NCBI GenBank assembly: GCA_964036155.1
Contig: OZ038422.1
Coordinates: forward strand, 45,469,201 to 45,533,200
Length of the DNA stretch: 64,000 bases
Reading direction: 5' to 3'
DNA from: Diploscapter coronatus
Lineage: Eukaryota > Nematoda > Chromadorea > Rhabditida > Rhabditidae
The stretch's first letter is position 1. Each line of letters starts with the position of its first letter. Shown here one piece after another: positions 27,796 to 39,671 of this stretch. A program made the position numbers and the translations under genes. A model generated the notes under the pieces. The model was not told where the DNA came from, made no database searches, and saw only the letters and a list, made by a program, of their open reading frames with translations.

Positions 27796-30700
27796 ATGAT
27801 GCATTTTTCACTTTATATATACATCATCCACGCCGTAAGTAAGGCATGTTATGTCTAAAAATCTCTTTTAATTTATTAGTTATTTTTGGTTATTCAATTC
27901 AACATATGTGTACTTTCAGTAATGCTTTTTAAATATAATAATTTTAACGAATATACTGTAAAGTCTTTTTTGATATCTTTATTCCAACTAATTCTATTTA
28001 TATTTGGAATACAAGCGATTACGACATTAATGAAGAAATCGACAAAATTTTCAACATTTGAAAAACAGTTGCTATCGCTATTAATATTGAAATGTGTCTA
28101 TATGATAGTTACCAGCACTGAGGTGAGTTGATTATTTCAGACATAGCTCTATGTATATTTTTAGGAATGGTATCCAAATTATATAACTTCAAAAACGACA
28201 TGTTGCGTGTATTCTAATGATGGAGAGGTAAACATTACTTTTTATATGTCATTGATCTAAATCAATTGGATTTAAGCTCAATATTTTTGGTAATATGTTC
28301 ATAGATTGAAGGTAACCAAATCATGCAATATTTATCTCATGAGTGTTTTTAATACAGAAAAGTATGAAAAGTTTGAGCCTGATTCCATTTGATTTAGTAG
28401 GATTCTGACCCCTTTCCTAGTCACGATCTACTCAACAGTGACCGAATGAGGGACTTTGATTAGGAAACCCTTTTTTTACTTGCTTCTCTGACTTCGCTTT
28501 ACAAAGAAATACGCTGACTTCCAAAGTGCGTTTATTTCATAGTGAGAGAAGTGGTAATGAGATGAGTTTGAGATCAAATGAGATTTTGGGGAATTCTGCT
28601 CATGCAGCAATTGAAAAAGTATTATTACTTGATCCCTAACTTTATTCTGCTCATTCATTGGTATATTTTATATTGTTCAGATTTATCGTTACATGATTAC
28701 ATCATTAGAATTGATGATTTTAAATGTGATCAAATTTGTATCCTGTGCAATGGCAGTTCAACGAGCGAGGACATTTTCTGAGTATGAGTATAAATTCAGA
28801 TTTAGGGAGGATTTAAACCAAAATAGTCCTACAACTTGACCCCATGAAATTTTTAAAAATGTTTTTCTCTCTAGCTTGAAATGTTCAAAAAAATATTCCG
28901 GAGAGAATTCTGAAGTTATAATTATGATTTCGCTTTACGATTTCCCCTCGTCTATTTTTGAGTATGACTCAGCTTCTCCTAGATCTGTATAAATTTAATT
29001 AACCCTTCAAAAACTATTTTAGTAAACCAAATTATCGAATCACGAACCTCAACAAATACATATTCGTTGCTTCAATGATAATTATTACGTTCATTTATCA
29101 ATTTATGAACGTAAAAACCCTTTATCGCATCATATTTGTTGGCAATGAGCCATATAAGAGTCGTAGAAAAGAATTGAATGATCTGAAACGTGAAATGCGC
29201 CAATACCGTGCAGAACTACAGGAGGATGACTATTGGAATATTTTGATGATTGAGGATTTATCCGAATCTATGTGGCGCTATGTAAGAAAATCCATATCAG
29301 GGGTGTTCAAAATTTGAATCTTTAAAGTTTTGAAATCGAAATTGGAATTCCAAAACCCCAGAAGTCGAAATTTTTCGTAATCGGAATTCAGAACTCCCCT
29401 GACCAATATAACATTTCGAATTATACGTCCAACCATGATGAATATAATTAAAAATTCAGAACTTGTATGTTCAATACACGACAACTATCATAATAAATGG
29501 AATATTAATTCCGATTTTAATCTGGAGTACCGTTTATCTATTGAGGAAACTCAAGCGACAGTATAGCAAAATGTCGGAAAATCTGAGGAAAAGTGACAAT
29601 GGTTTGAATCGACGGTTGATAGCTCATGTAGGAAATTTGCATAAAATATTTCCTATGAATGATGGATATATCGTTTCAGACAATTGTTGAAATAGTCACC
29701 TATTGCGCTGGAATGACTATACATCTGTCTTCGGTGCTCAGCGATGAAAATGGTTCTTTTGAAATACCTGCGACAACAGTTTATCTGGTGGTATCTTCCT
29801 CAGGGTGTTAAAGAATCTTGCACTATTTTCGCCCATGCGAGTTGACTTAAGCCCATAGTCATCGAATTTGAAGATTTATTTCATCTTGAAGAATGAGACA
29901 AAAATAACAGCAGACGTGTTCTGCCCTGTTCATGAGAAAGAACTCAGATTTTCGTCACGATAGAGAGAAAATGTGACCCTTTATCAGTGATGAATAAATA
30001 CAATGGAAAAAGATGCAGAGTGATAAGGAAAATGTTTGGGTCAGGCAAATGGGCAAAGTTTTCTGACCAGCGAAGAGATCGAAAGATCAACACCAAAAAA
30101 TTCGAAATCGCTGAAAAAGTTGGCGCAATCAGCAGATTTTATTATAACAATATTCATAAAAGGCAAAATGAGAACCGCAAGACGATCATGACACGAGACA
30201 TGACGAAATAGTAGCGGAAAGCAATTAATAAAGTAGTAAACAAAAAATTCAATAGTTTTTGTTTACTACTTACTACCCCCGTTTTCCACAAGTTGCAACT
30301 TTTTTCTAGCTTCTCTGCATTCTCATTCATAAATCTCTCGTTCGAAAAAAGTTTCAATTTGTGGGAAAACGGGAATATAACTACTAGTTACTACTCTTAT
30401 TAATTACCGTAGGGAAATAAACACTTCCCTAATTTCACGCACCCTATTTTGCTCAAGTCTCACATCATGATGTCGTAAGGTTTCCATATAGCCTTCTAAA
30501 ATTGAATGAGCTTTTAAAATGAATTTAGACATGCATCTATGACATTGGAAAGTATGGCCCGAACATTCAGTTTTTAACACTATATCTCCTGACTAAAAGT
30601 GCAATTCAGGTAGAATAGTGAAATTTTTAATAGTTATGATATTTATCTATACAGTTCCCATTGAATTTTAGCGCTTAGAAATTCAAAATCGTGAAAAATC

Positions 30701-30800
30701 GAAGACGAAAAATATCGTGGTGAAGACTTTGGCGAAGAAGGCTGACAAGAACCAAATCCAGAGAAATAGAATCTATAACATCGCGATTCCGAATAACTGA
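27796..30800 (+). CDS. Putative nematode serpentine (7TM) chemoreceptor
   Basis: Eight exons in phase: 27796-27834, 27880-28122, 28165-28227, 28681-28781, 29023-29281, 29460-29627, 29680-29790 and 30672-30800 (370 aa). Hydrophobic helices are clear at LFLVIQFNICVLSVMLF, SFLISLFQLILFIFGIQAI, QLLSLLILKCVYMIVTS, ITSLELMILNVIKFVSCAMA, YIFVASMIIIITFIYQFM and TTTIIINGILIPILIWSTVY, with a weaker last one (IVEIVTYCAGMTIHLSSV). A basic motif after the fourth listed helix (AVQRARTFSDKPNYR) resembles the ER-x-x-AT...YE region of SRE/SRA-superfamily receptors. Length suits a chemoreceptor, but I cannot assign the family with certainty. The 3' end has two options: read-through to a stop at 29809-29811, or splicing from 29790 to the exon at 30672, which is supported by a duplicated copy of that exon at 27041. 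Confidence 0.55.
29297..29402. mobile_element. 106-bp foldback element in a receptor intron
   Basis: The ends TCAGGGGTGTTC (29297-29308) and GAACTCCCCTGA (29391-29402) are inverted repeats with one mismatch. The interior is also rich in self-complementary GAAATTCGAAATT-like runs. It sits inside the intron 29282-29459. A related stretch with TTCACCCCTGA and TTCGATTCC-type runs lies at about 10315-10398 in a UGT intron. Confidence 0.55.
30207..30415. mobile_element. Nested foldback element, family CCCGTTTTCC, copy 1
   Basis: The core, 30277-30373, has inverted ends CCCCGTTTTCCACAA and TTGTGGGAAAACGGG, continued inward by GTTGCAACTTTTTTC against GAAAAAAGTTTCAA. Outside the core the flanks also pair: AAGCAATTAATAAAGTAGTA on the left with the complement of TACTACTCTTATTAATTACC on the right. 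A perfect hairpin GTAGTAAACAAAAA / TTTTTGTTTACTAC lies at 30233-30270. A second copy of the core is at 41794-42020. Confidence 0.6.
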
Positions 30801-31715
30801 TAATAATGCTGCCTGATAGACGGAACAATTTAACACTATTTGTTTCTTTTGTCTAATAAATTTACGGATATTTTGGATTTATTATTCTATTTCAATCTTT
30901 TATGTTTAAATTTGTTTATTTTAAGTCTCTTTGATTTTGTAGTGACGTTTTTGATCTCAAGAAGAACATATTTTTGCAGGTTAATTTATGTTTATTAATT
31001 TTGAGAAAATTATTTCCATAAGAAGGCAAAATATCAATATAAAAGTTCATACCCACCATATCACAAATTGAAATGATAATATTCTCTTAAGAGTGAATGT
31101 CAGCAAGGACCAAAATCGGTATAAACAGGGGTTCTCGTCGATTTGGTTGATTTCCACATATTTTGTTCAGTTTTGCACGCTGATTCTCGTGGTGTGGTTT
31201 GTTTTTCATAAAAACTATCGTATGCAGGATTACGATAGCTTAGTTTTGGCAGATCCGACCTCGGGAAAAAAATCATAACTTCCTTGTTTCTGAGCCAAAT
31301 CGAATGGGGTTTTCAGAATTGGATAGCCCATGAAAAACTCTACAAATAATGTAACTACAACCATCTGCTAGGGCCAACAGTTTCCCGCAAAAATTCTAAT
31401 TTGAAAATAATGCCAATTATCATGCGGGTCCAACGGGCCGGGTCCGGGTCTAGGAGGTAAAAATGGCGGGTCTGGAAACGGGTTCAGGTCCAGAAAATGA
31501 AAAATTTGAAAATTTTTGCGGGTCCGGGTCCGAAAAATTGAGCCCGTCAGCAACCCTGCAATTCTATAAATGAACTCTTTGTTAAGGGAGTATGTAGCTT
31601 CGTTATCAGACTCTACTTTATCGCGACATTTTGGCCCCTGCTGCAAGATGCGCATGCGCGTGAAATTGGCCTCCTTCAATCAGCCCGGCAGTGCAAATCG
31701 ACCTGTCGAAAGACA
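30801..31715. other. Intergenic region between receptor and lipase genes
   Basis: AT-rich apart from a G+C-rich repeat at about 31369-31558. A 61-codon frame at 31093-31278 (plus) contains a hydrophobic run (STYFVQFCTLILVVWFVF) and might be receptor debris, but no splicing context supports it. Confidence 0.4.
31369..31558. repeat. GGGTCCGGGTC-rich repeat element
   Basis: Local G+C is much higher than around it because of repeated GGGTCCGGGTC-like words at 31426-31450 and 31519-31531. The right end, GTCAGCAACCCTG, and the left end, CTAGGGCCAACAG, are weak inverted repeats (CAGGGTTGCTGAC-like). This may be a hAT-type non-autonomous element. It lies 160 bp upstream of the lipase start. Confidence 0.45.
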
Positions 31716-34700
31716 ATGCGCTGTCTTGCATTCCTTCTAGTTTATGCCGGAATTGTCAATTCGTTCCCAACTGAATTCCCCATCGACCCAGAACTGACAC
31801 TCGATTTCGTATGTTTAAAAAATGAAATTAAACATCAAATTAGGATTTTGAAATTAACACTCTTGAACTTTATTCATTTTTATGCACATGAAAAATCAAT
31901 CTAGCGTGATCTTCTCTCAATTTTTGAACAAGTATACTCTTTGGTTGAGTAATAAACTGAGTGGAAATTGCAAATAGGCTTGGATGGAAATTGATTGCTG
32001 GTGATTCCAATTAGTCAGATGATAGAAAATGATGTGATAACGAGATCTTTCTTCTCCTATACTGTTTCTCTCTGTACTTTCATATTCTTCCTCTCCTCAG
32101 CTACAGTTCACGTCATCAAGCCATAATTTCATTCAAAATTGTTGATCGAAATGCATTGTTTAGGAAGGAATCGCAAAAAGATGGAATTTCTATGTGGAGA
32201 GTCACGAAGTAACAACTGATGACGGATATATTCTCACTGTGCATCGACTTCCGAATAAGTAGATCAAAGTTTAGTTATTGTTAGACGAATCTAACCATAT
32301 AAAAATTATATGGCAGTTCAATGTTAAACATTTCGATGAAATCTGATTTTGACGTCATTCAGCTTTTCCATAAAAGTTTTCTGTGATTGAAAATTCAAAC
32401 AGGCCAAAATACCACCACTTCTGAATGATCGATTAATTTGCGAATATAATTTTATCGTTATTTTATTATCACATGATGATTTTGCTATTTGAGGCAATTC
32501 GAGAACGAGAACGGTCCCGCGACTTCGGGCTCTCGGCCGGTCGTCTTTGTGCAACACGGCCTCGAAGGCAGTTCTGCCTCGTGGATCTTGAATTTGCCTA
32601 ATCAATCATTGCGTATGTAATCATTTATTCAGCTCTATGTCAAATTAAATTTTTTTTTGTTTAAATTTCTGAGTTCTTTGAAAATGAATGATAAACGAAG
32701 AATTATTCTTCTTTAGTTTTATTATGTAATTTGTTTACATGTATCAGAAAGGTTGCGTGAAAATTACAGCATCAAATTTTGAAAAGAAGATCTTCTACCA
32801 TTTATATTTTAGCGTTCGTTTTCGCCGACGCAGGATACGATGTTTGGCTGGGTAATTTCCGTGGGAACATGTATTCGAAAAAGCACAAGACACTCGACCC
32901 GAAGAGCCACGAATTCTGGAAATTTTCTTGGGATCAGGTATTTGTTGCTGAAGATTATTCAAATAGGGTACTATGGAATAGTCGTAATTGCAATGAGCTC
33001 AAGAAAAATATTTAATCAGAGTTCTTTGCCTTTCACTAATTGAGGAAGTTAAAAATGCTAAATTGCATTATGATTTTCTGTATTTAGCGAAACCATAGCA
33101 TGCCGAAATGGTATATTAGAGTTCGAGAGGGGGAAGAAATGATGTGAAAAAGTGCAATCTGTCAATTTGTCATTTTCAAACTGTCGAATTTTTTTTCAGA
33201 ACTAGTTTATATTTCTTTGCAAGACTTCATCAGGAATTCAACAGTTTGCTGTAAATCAAAGAAAATTACGATGTTTTTGGATTATTGCAGATGGCGAGTT
33301 CGGACCTGCCGGCGATGATCAACTACGTCACTGCGCAGACCAAGGTCGATCAGCTCTACTATGTCGGGTTTTCGATGGGAACGATGACTGCGTTCGCCGA
33401 GTTTTCACGAAATCACGAATTGGAGAAGAAGGCAAATTTTGATTCAGAAAATAAATGAAAAAATTATAAATGAACAGCCTGTATTTTATTTGAAGAAGAT
33501 AATATTTCCATTCAGATAAAACAATACTTCGCTCTCGGTCCCGTGGCTTCAGTCGCTCACATCAAAGGGCTGATGAAATGGATGGCAGATAGATACGAAA
33601 TGATCGATGTGATTTCTAAAATCAATCAATATTTTTCAAATGGTGGATTAAGATAATTCTGTTGATGACCGGCGAGGATGAGTTCCTGCCGCCCGACAAG
33701 TTCACTCAATGGGTCGCTGAAGGCGAGTTTTTGGAGTTTATCGATGAAAAAGCTGATCTTCACTGATCAGAATTCGAATATTATCGATGAAGTTTTGTAG
33801 CAAGCATGAAACATGTGTATCAGATTGAAGCTACATAATAATTTGAAAACATTAAATTCATCGAATATTTAAAGAAGGAATTTTTTAAACGATTAGGAAG
33901 AATAATTTTATCGTCTTTGTTTTCAACTATAATATGAACTGTTAATTGTTAGACGTGTGCGAAGATAAGGAAACGTACGAAGATTGTGACGACTTGATGA
34001 CTCTAATCGCCGGAAAAGACTCAGGACAACTCAATGAGGTATGCATATGATGAAAAGTTCACTTTCTAAAATAAAGTATTGCGAAATGACTGTGCATAGT
34101 TAGAGAAAGGAAAGGGGTTGAGGATGGCTAGAAAGCAATATTGATTGAGCATTCCTCAAATATGAATTGTCGATAATAACGCGAAGATATGCGATTCTAT
34201 GAAATTTAAAATGCGTAAAATGTTCATATTTTCTTATTGTTAGAAGGTTCACACATACAGGTGTAGAAAACGTATTCTGCAAATTATCTCTTTCCACGTT
34301 AATAATTCGATCATTCACACATGAATTTGAAAAATATTATCGAATAATAGTTTCCGGCGAATACTTTTATTCCAGACACGCACTCCAATCTACATCAATC
34401 ACACACCGGCAGGCACTTCCTCTCGAACGATGATTCACATGGCACAAAACGTCAAGGATCAGCTCTTCCAGATGTTCGATTACGACATTCCAAAGGAGAA
34501 TCAAAAGCATTATGGACAGGTATGAAGAGTATGGGGAATAAACTTTTGTTCATCGTCACTTTTAATAGAACACATACCTAGGGAGCATTTTCGCCAGAAG
34601 AAAATAAGCTATAGGGGGGGCTGGTCGCAAGGGGTTTCTGAAGATCGTTCTCTCTAGGTCTGATGGAGCATAAAAATGGTATCTAAGTAACTAAAATTCT

Positions 34701-35179
34701 AAAAGTGCAAGAATTGACACTTTATATATTATTTCTCGCATTTTCTATGACTAAAATTGACGAGAATTATGATTTGCAGGAATTTGAATGACAAAGATCG
34801 TACTTCCATTTATGATTACTTAACAAAATGTATTTAGCCTAAACCCCCTCAATATTACGTGGAGAATATAACCGTTCCGGTTTATTTGTACTGGGGATTT
34901 AATGATACGCTGGCCGATCCAACTGATATTCAAGTGTGATTAGAGATTATTGCGTTAAAAATGCCATGATTTTAGACTTATTTGATACCTCGATTGAAAA
35001 CAATCGTTTCGAGTCAAGGCTATAATGGTTATTCCCACGTCGGTAAAAATACTACGTTCGTAAAATATAATTACCTCCTAAAATTACTAGATTTCAATTG
35101 GGGTTTACGAGCGACAGATGAGATCTACAAGCCAATCGCCAGTATTATTGCGAACGACTTCAAGAAATCCAAAGATTAA
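31716..35179 (+). CDS. lipl: Acid/lysosomal-type lipase (AB-hydrolase, LIPL family)
   Basis: Hydrolyses acyl esters of neutral lipids, probably in lysosomes or secreted. Twelve exons in phase: 31716-31808, 32164-32258, 32494-32612, 32813-32937, 33291-33431, 33516-33608, 33653-33722, 33953-34038, 34376-34519, 34838-34933, 34976-35042 and 35091-35179 (405 aa). There is a signal peptide to about residue 17. Family motifs follow in order: [41 protein letters not shown], the nucleophile elbow GFSMG (Ser about 172), [25 protein letters not shown] (acid Asp about 345) and YSHVDFNWG (His about 375). The spacing matches the Ser/Asp/His triad of mammalian acid lipase. Two introns begin with GC rather than GT (33432 and 33723); no GT in the right phase is available at either. 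Intron 9 carries a foldback repeat. AATAAA lies 5 nt past the stop. Confidence 0.93.
33432..33433 (+). other. GC donor site, lipase intron 5 (AAG|GCAAAT)
   Basis: The exon ends GAGAAGAAG and is followed by GCAAAT. Joining to ATTCAG|ATAAAA at 33516 gives [17 protein letters not shown], the expected family sequence. The open frame reaches a stop without any GT, so a GC-AG intron is the only simple solution. Confidence 0.75.
33723..33724 (+). other. GC donor site, lipase intron 7 (AAG|GCGAGT)
   Basis: The exon 33653-33722 must end in phase 1 to meet the exon at 33953. All GT dinucleotides before the in-frame stop are in phase 0 or 2. AAG|GCGAGT fits the strong-context consensus of GC-AG introns and gives the right phase (WVAE-D-VCEDKE). 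Confidence 0.65.
34577..34658. repeat. Foldback repeat family 1, copy b
   Basis: About 82 bp in intron 9 of the lipase. The left arm CCTAGGGAGCATTTTCGCC pairs imperfectly with the right arm (complement of GATCGTTCTCTCTAGG). It matches copies at 7438 and 59569. Confidence 0.65.
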
Positions 35180-35183
35180 AAGC

Positions 35184-35189
35184 AATAAA
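35184..35189 (+). promoter_or_regulatory. Candidate poly(A) signal of the lipase gene
   Basis: AATAAA beginning 5 nt after the TAA stop at 35177-35179. If used, the 3' UTR would be only some 20-30 nt long, which is short even for a compact genome. Confidence 0.45.
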
Positions 35190-35467
35190 CTTTATTTATC
35201 ATTGATAATGAATAATTTTCACTTATGTTTACAGATTAAAAATAACCCGCACTTAGCAATAATAAGGGCAATCTATGCATTTTTAAAAAATATACAAATG
35301 AATTTTCATAGGCAATATTCAATTATTCAACTCCACATAAATAGTCGTTGGTCAAAATAATTGTACGTTATCCGTATTTTTCATAATTAGATATCTGTAA
35401 ATTGAAATACTATGTAAGAAAAGACTTTGTGAAGTTTATACCTTGTTTTTACAAATTTTCCTAAAAT

Positions 35468-35795
35468 TAGGGCCCGCAAACACTTTTCTCCTAACTATTA
35501 CTCTGGGGTAAAAGCCATATCAATCCCATTTTATTTTATCTATAAAATTAGGCATAAACCAGCTTAAAATGTGAACGCGTATTTCTCATTTTAATTTGCA
35601 TACATCATTTTGGCCGTTTGGATTTCACCCTTCACTACTCTATCTGTTCATTTTGCGCGAACCTCTGTATCGCTTGTTTGGAAAGTTGAAAAATGGTTTT
35701 CGCTTAAGGACACGAGAGAGCAGCATTATTTTCGGACAATTTTGTATTAGCAAAAAAAATTAGCATACATATTGTTTGATTGTTTGCGATCCCTA
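35468..35795. mobile_element. MITE family TAGGGACCGCAAAC, copy 1 (328 bp)
   Basis: The ends TAGGGCCCGCAAAC (35468-35481) and GTTTGCGATCCCTA (35782-35795) are inverted repeats, each one base off the family consensus. TA at both ends suggests a Tc1/mariner-like TA target. There is no transposase. It lies between the convergent lipase and TMEM129 genes and ends 37 bp from the TMEM129 stop, so it may form part of that gene's 3' UTR. Related copies are at 42362 and 56428. Confidence 0.7.
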
Positions 35796-35831
35796 TCTAA
35801 GATGAATAATTATGCATTCTAATCAATTTTG

Positions 35832-38800
35832 TCATTGATCAGCCACGGAATTGTCATCGTTAATCGGCTCTCCATTCGGCCGAGTTATCCAATGAACATC
35901 GAAGATGCAGAATATCTGCCTGCAAATTTAAAATAAGTTCTTTTCAATGCTTAACGAAATTTTTGCTACAAAGTTTACGATTATTTTTCCCGAATTATTC
36001 GCAAATAATTTTTCTGTATATGCTAAAACTATTTTACGAAAGTGAGTATTTTCCTATTTTATTTTCAGAATAGGCCACCTAATCCAGTTTTTGCATTAAT
36101 ACTTTAAATTCTTGTTTTTAGGTTTAGTATTGAGGATAAAATGCTACCTGCAAGTGGGACAGGGCGCAGTTCCGCTGAGCCATTCGCCAGGATGATCCTG
36201 ATTCTGTTTCGATGCAAAGATTCTGCCCATGCAAGTTATGCACCTAAAATCCTTCATAAATAATCGACGGTATTTAATAAGAAAAAATCGGGTTAGGATT
36301 TACATTCCGGGAATTTCATAATTTGAAATGGAAATTGTTGTTTAATTAATTGAATGATTGCGACAATTCCAAATCGCTGACTCGGAATAGAAGTTCCTTA
36401 CCACATAGGTCTGCACTGACAGTCACTGCAGGGGGCTGTGCCGTCATCTCTTCGAATGCAGCTTTGTTTCAATCTGACCTCTGGCTGTCGAGCAGAGCAA
36501 CCCAGGCAGGGATCGAGTTCCTGGAATTATCGACAATGTTCGTGCCATAAAATTGATTTTTTGTTTTTATTTAAAGAAAAGAAAATGAAAAATTATCGTA
36601 ATCCCGATGAAAAATTTTTTTTTCTATGCGCATTTTCTAAAAGAAAGCATGTGCATAATAAAGAAAATCGTGACTCAGATTTTCAAAATTTGATATAAAA
36701 TAGCCAAAAACTATTCCTAGCTTAAAAGTTAGCAATTCTGAAATATTAGTTGTTGCAGTTTCGCAGTTGCATATGAGTTGAGATAAGATTTGATAGGGTG
36801 ATGAATTTTCGCCATACTATTTTTCCAGGTTGTCAAAAATTGAGTTACTGATACCTAAAATATTACCGCGTAATTGGGATAGGAAATTTTCTGATTTTTG
36901 TCGACCTCGCTCTCGAAGGCCTTGACGAACTGCTCGTGCAAGGAGAATTTGAGTCGAATGTCCTGCGGCATTTCGATATGCAGCAGGTTCACATAGTCAC
37001 GAAACTCCACGTTGTTGCACCTGAAAACTCTTTCCGAATAAATCATTAAAGAAAATTATCTATCTGGAAAAAAATTGTAATTCCTATGGACAAAATGTTA
37101 TCTTTTACTAGAAAATTAATTATTAGTAATGATAAATCCCCTAAATTGTTAAAAAGTCAAAGGAAATGGAGAAATGTTACATAATTTATTTATAAAATAC
37201 ACACTTGAATTTGATCGGTGGCCCCACACTACTTGGCGGTTCGAGAACCAACGTAATGAGTTGAATGACTTCGCTTTCGGGGAAATACTGAAATTCATTC
37301 GTTTTCAATAGAATGAAGACAACTAAAAAGGTATTCCAACAAACTGAAAGAAATATCTTGAAAATGTGGATAGCAACCTGCTCTACATACTCTATCTTAA
37401 CTTTGGTATGTTGGAGTATTGAGTTGACTCATTTCAATAGATAAAAAAAATGTAAAAAACGAACATTGAAATCCATTGCATCTTCGAGCCGCAATTTGCA
37501 GTCGTCCTTTTTGAAGATTTGGAAGGAGAAATTCGTGTAGTAGACGATCCAGGACTGACCGAAAGCGATTCGACTGTAGTCTAGAAATTTTCGAGTTATT
37601 TTTCAAAAAATGCATGATAAAAAATAGGGCTCAGTGCTGATATGGAAATAATTCTTATCAGAACACCAGCGTGTCTATATTTTAAAATTAATTTTATGTT
37701 AATCTTTTGACATTTTTCTACTTCAGAAAAATTCGTACGCTGTTTCACGAAATAAGAAAAGTTCAATGTTAGAATTTCAGATTGACAAGAAAATTAATGT
37801 CGCAAAAAAATATGAGCAACTATTATTTGACGAAATGACAGAATGACGGACTCCTTTTCCACTAGTTTTCAATATATGCCTCCCTTCCTTGTCTCTACCA
37901 CTAGGGTCCGTCATTTATTAACCGGCAAAAATAGTAGGGAATGAAAAAAGCAAGTCGTACTGGATATCTTGTGTTTGACAGTGTCCCTCATGATGTACTC
38001 GAGAGAAATGACATCAGCTCCCTCATCCATGGAGGGGAAGTAGCGTTGAATCGTGTGCATTGCGGGCAGAAAGCGGAAATTCGTCAAGCGATGATACAGG
38101 AAGTATGCTACTGATACTGAAATGAAATAATCACTTCCCCAACCAAAATTGGCCCATATCATATTTTATCGCAAATAAATTACCTTTCTTAATCTTAAAG
38201 GATGTTGATTTTAGTTTAAATCAAGTATATGAAGTTGAGTGAAATGCAAATCGAAATCGTTCAAACCATTGATTGTGCATACACTAAGGTGAAAAAAACT
38301 AGCTTACATAAAACGAGCAGAATGGAAGACGCAGCGATGTAATGAATAAATCTGCTGGGATTCATGGTGAAAATGATCGAGTAGTCGTGCCACAACCATA
38401 GCATCAACGAGAAAACTGAAATGTAGAAATTTAGATATTTTAACAGATGGAAAAATAGAATAAGGGATGTTTTATACTTTTTTGACATCTTGTTACTCTC
38501 CATTATCTACGAGATGAACGTTCATATTGAAGGGAGGAACAGAGTGCAGAAACGTAGAGGCACATAGTTAAGACTCGCGGGTACCCGTTTTCTTCAGAAT
38601 TAGAATTTTTTAACCACAGCCGCGATTAATTTGCGATTGTGGTTGTAAAATTTAGAAAAAGTCCCGAATCTGTTTCCCTCCTCCTTTTACAAACGCTCAA
38701 CTCGTAGATAATGAGAACTAATTCCAAGAGGTTTTGCGTATAAACTTTCGACAAGTTTGGGATCGATGCTAATTTTTTTCACACGTAAAATCGTTTGACT

Positions 38801-39236
38801 TTGACACACTGTCAAAAAGTATCAAATCGCCCTAATAAGTCTAGAGGAATGCGTGAAATAAAGTTAAAAAAGTAGAATTTGCAACTTACGAAAAGGCAGA
38901 CATCCCACGAAAGCGCGATGCACGACGATTTTTCGACACTGGTACCGAACTATGTCTGTCTCTCTAGGACCTAGGAAGGATGAGGCCCAATTCTCGAGAG
39001 TCAATCCGACTCCTGAAAGCCGAAAAATTGCTCAAATAATAAGGAATTGAAATTTCACAAGAATACATACGTATTTCATCAAGATGCAACAGCCAATCAA
39101 ATCAAAATATATTGGCTGATCAAAAGTAGGAGCTAGAAAGAAGAACCCTACCTTGAAAGACGTCCGAAGGGAATATGAAGAGGTAGCTGATCAGACAGAA
39201 AATAAGGAAATGCGCGAGAATGTCCTTATTCGGCAT
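35832..39236 (-). CDS. tmem129: TMEM129-type ER membrane RING E3 ubiquitin ligase
   Basis: TMEM129 ubiquitinates misfolded or retro-translocated ER proteins in ER-associated degradation. Ten exons in phase: 39236-39152, 39012-38890, 38415-38308, 38116-37961, 37580-37465, 37287-37205, 37020-36867, 36520-36402, 36243-36148 and 35919-35832 (375 aa; human 362). Three membrane helices are visible (HFLIFCLISYLFIF, VVHRAFVGC with the following LFSLMLWLW region, and FIHYIAASSILLVL). A cytosolic domain follows (WIVYYTNFSFQIFKKDDCKL, then VIQLITLVLEPPSS). The C-terminus is the atypical Cys-only RING: CLGC, CIRRDDGTAPCSDCQCRPMW, CITCMGRIFAS and APCPTCRQIFCIFDV. The overall match to TMEM129 is unmistakable. 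The start used here is the ATG at 39236, which matches the human N-terminus; a possible upstream exon is listed separately. The gene is convergent with the lipase. Confidence 0.9.
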
Positions 39237-39671
39237 CAGATATTTCTCTGCAAATTCGTTGTATCATCGATTTTTCCTAATCAATAAATAGATTGCAGAA
39301 CTGCAGTCAGACAACTGCAAGTGGTGCGGTAGCCTATTTTTTTGCGACGCAGTGCAGTTGCAGGTGCAAATTTCAGAAAATTTCCAAGTCTGATTGCATT
39401 TCTTTCGATTTTTTTTTTTTAATTTCATAACGTTTTGATGCTGATCAGACTCAGAAGTTATTTGACAATTGGCATATATTTTGAAAGCGACCCGTTCACA
39501 ATTCCTAACCTTTTTATCATTTTTTTCAAGCAACTCAGACACTTCTGCCTGTGCGAATTCGACATGTTTGGAAGTAAGACAAAATAAAGCGCTTTTTCTT
39601 CTCAAAATACCCGATCTAACTTAAGCTAAACTATTTGAAATTTTATAGTTTTATTTTTTTATTTAGCCTAC

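Noticed and set aside
29987..30211. 74-codon plus-strand frame rich in Lys/Arg
   Set aside because: It falls in the receptor intron next to a foldback element, with no donor or acceptor support.
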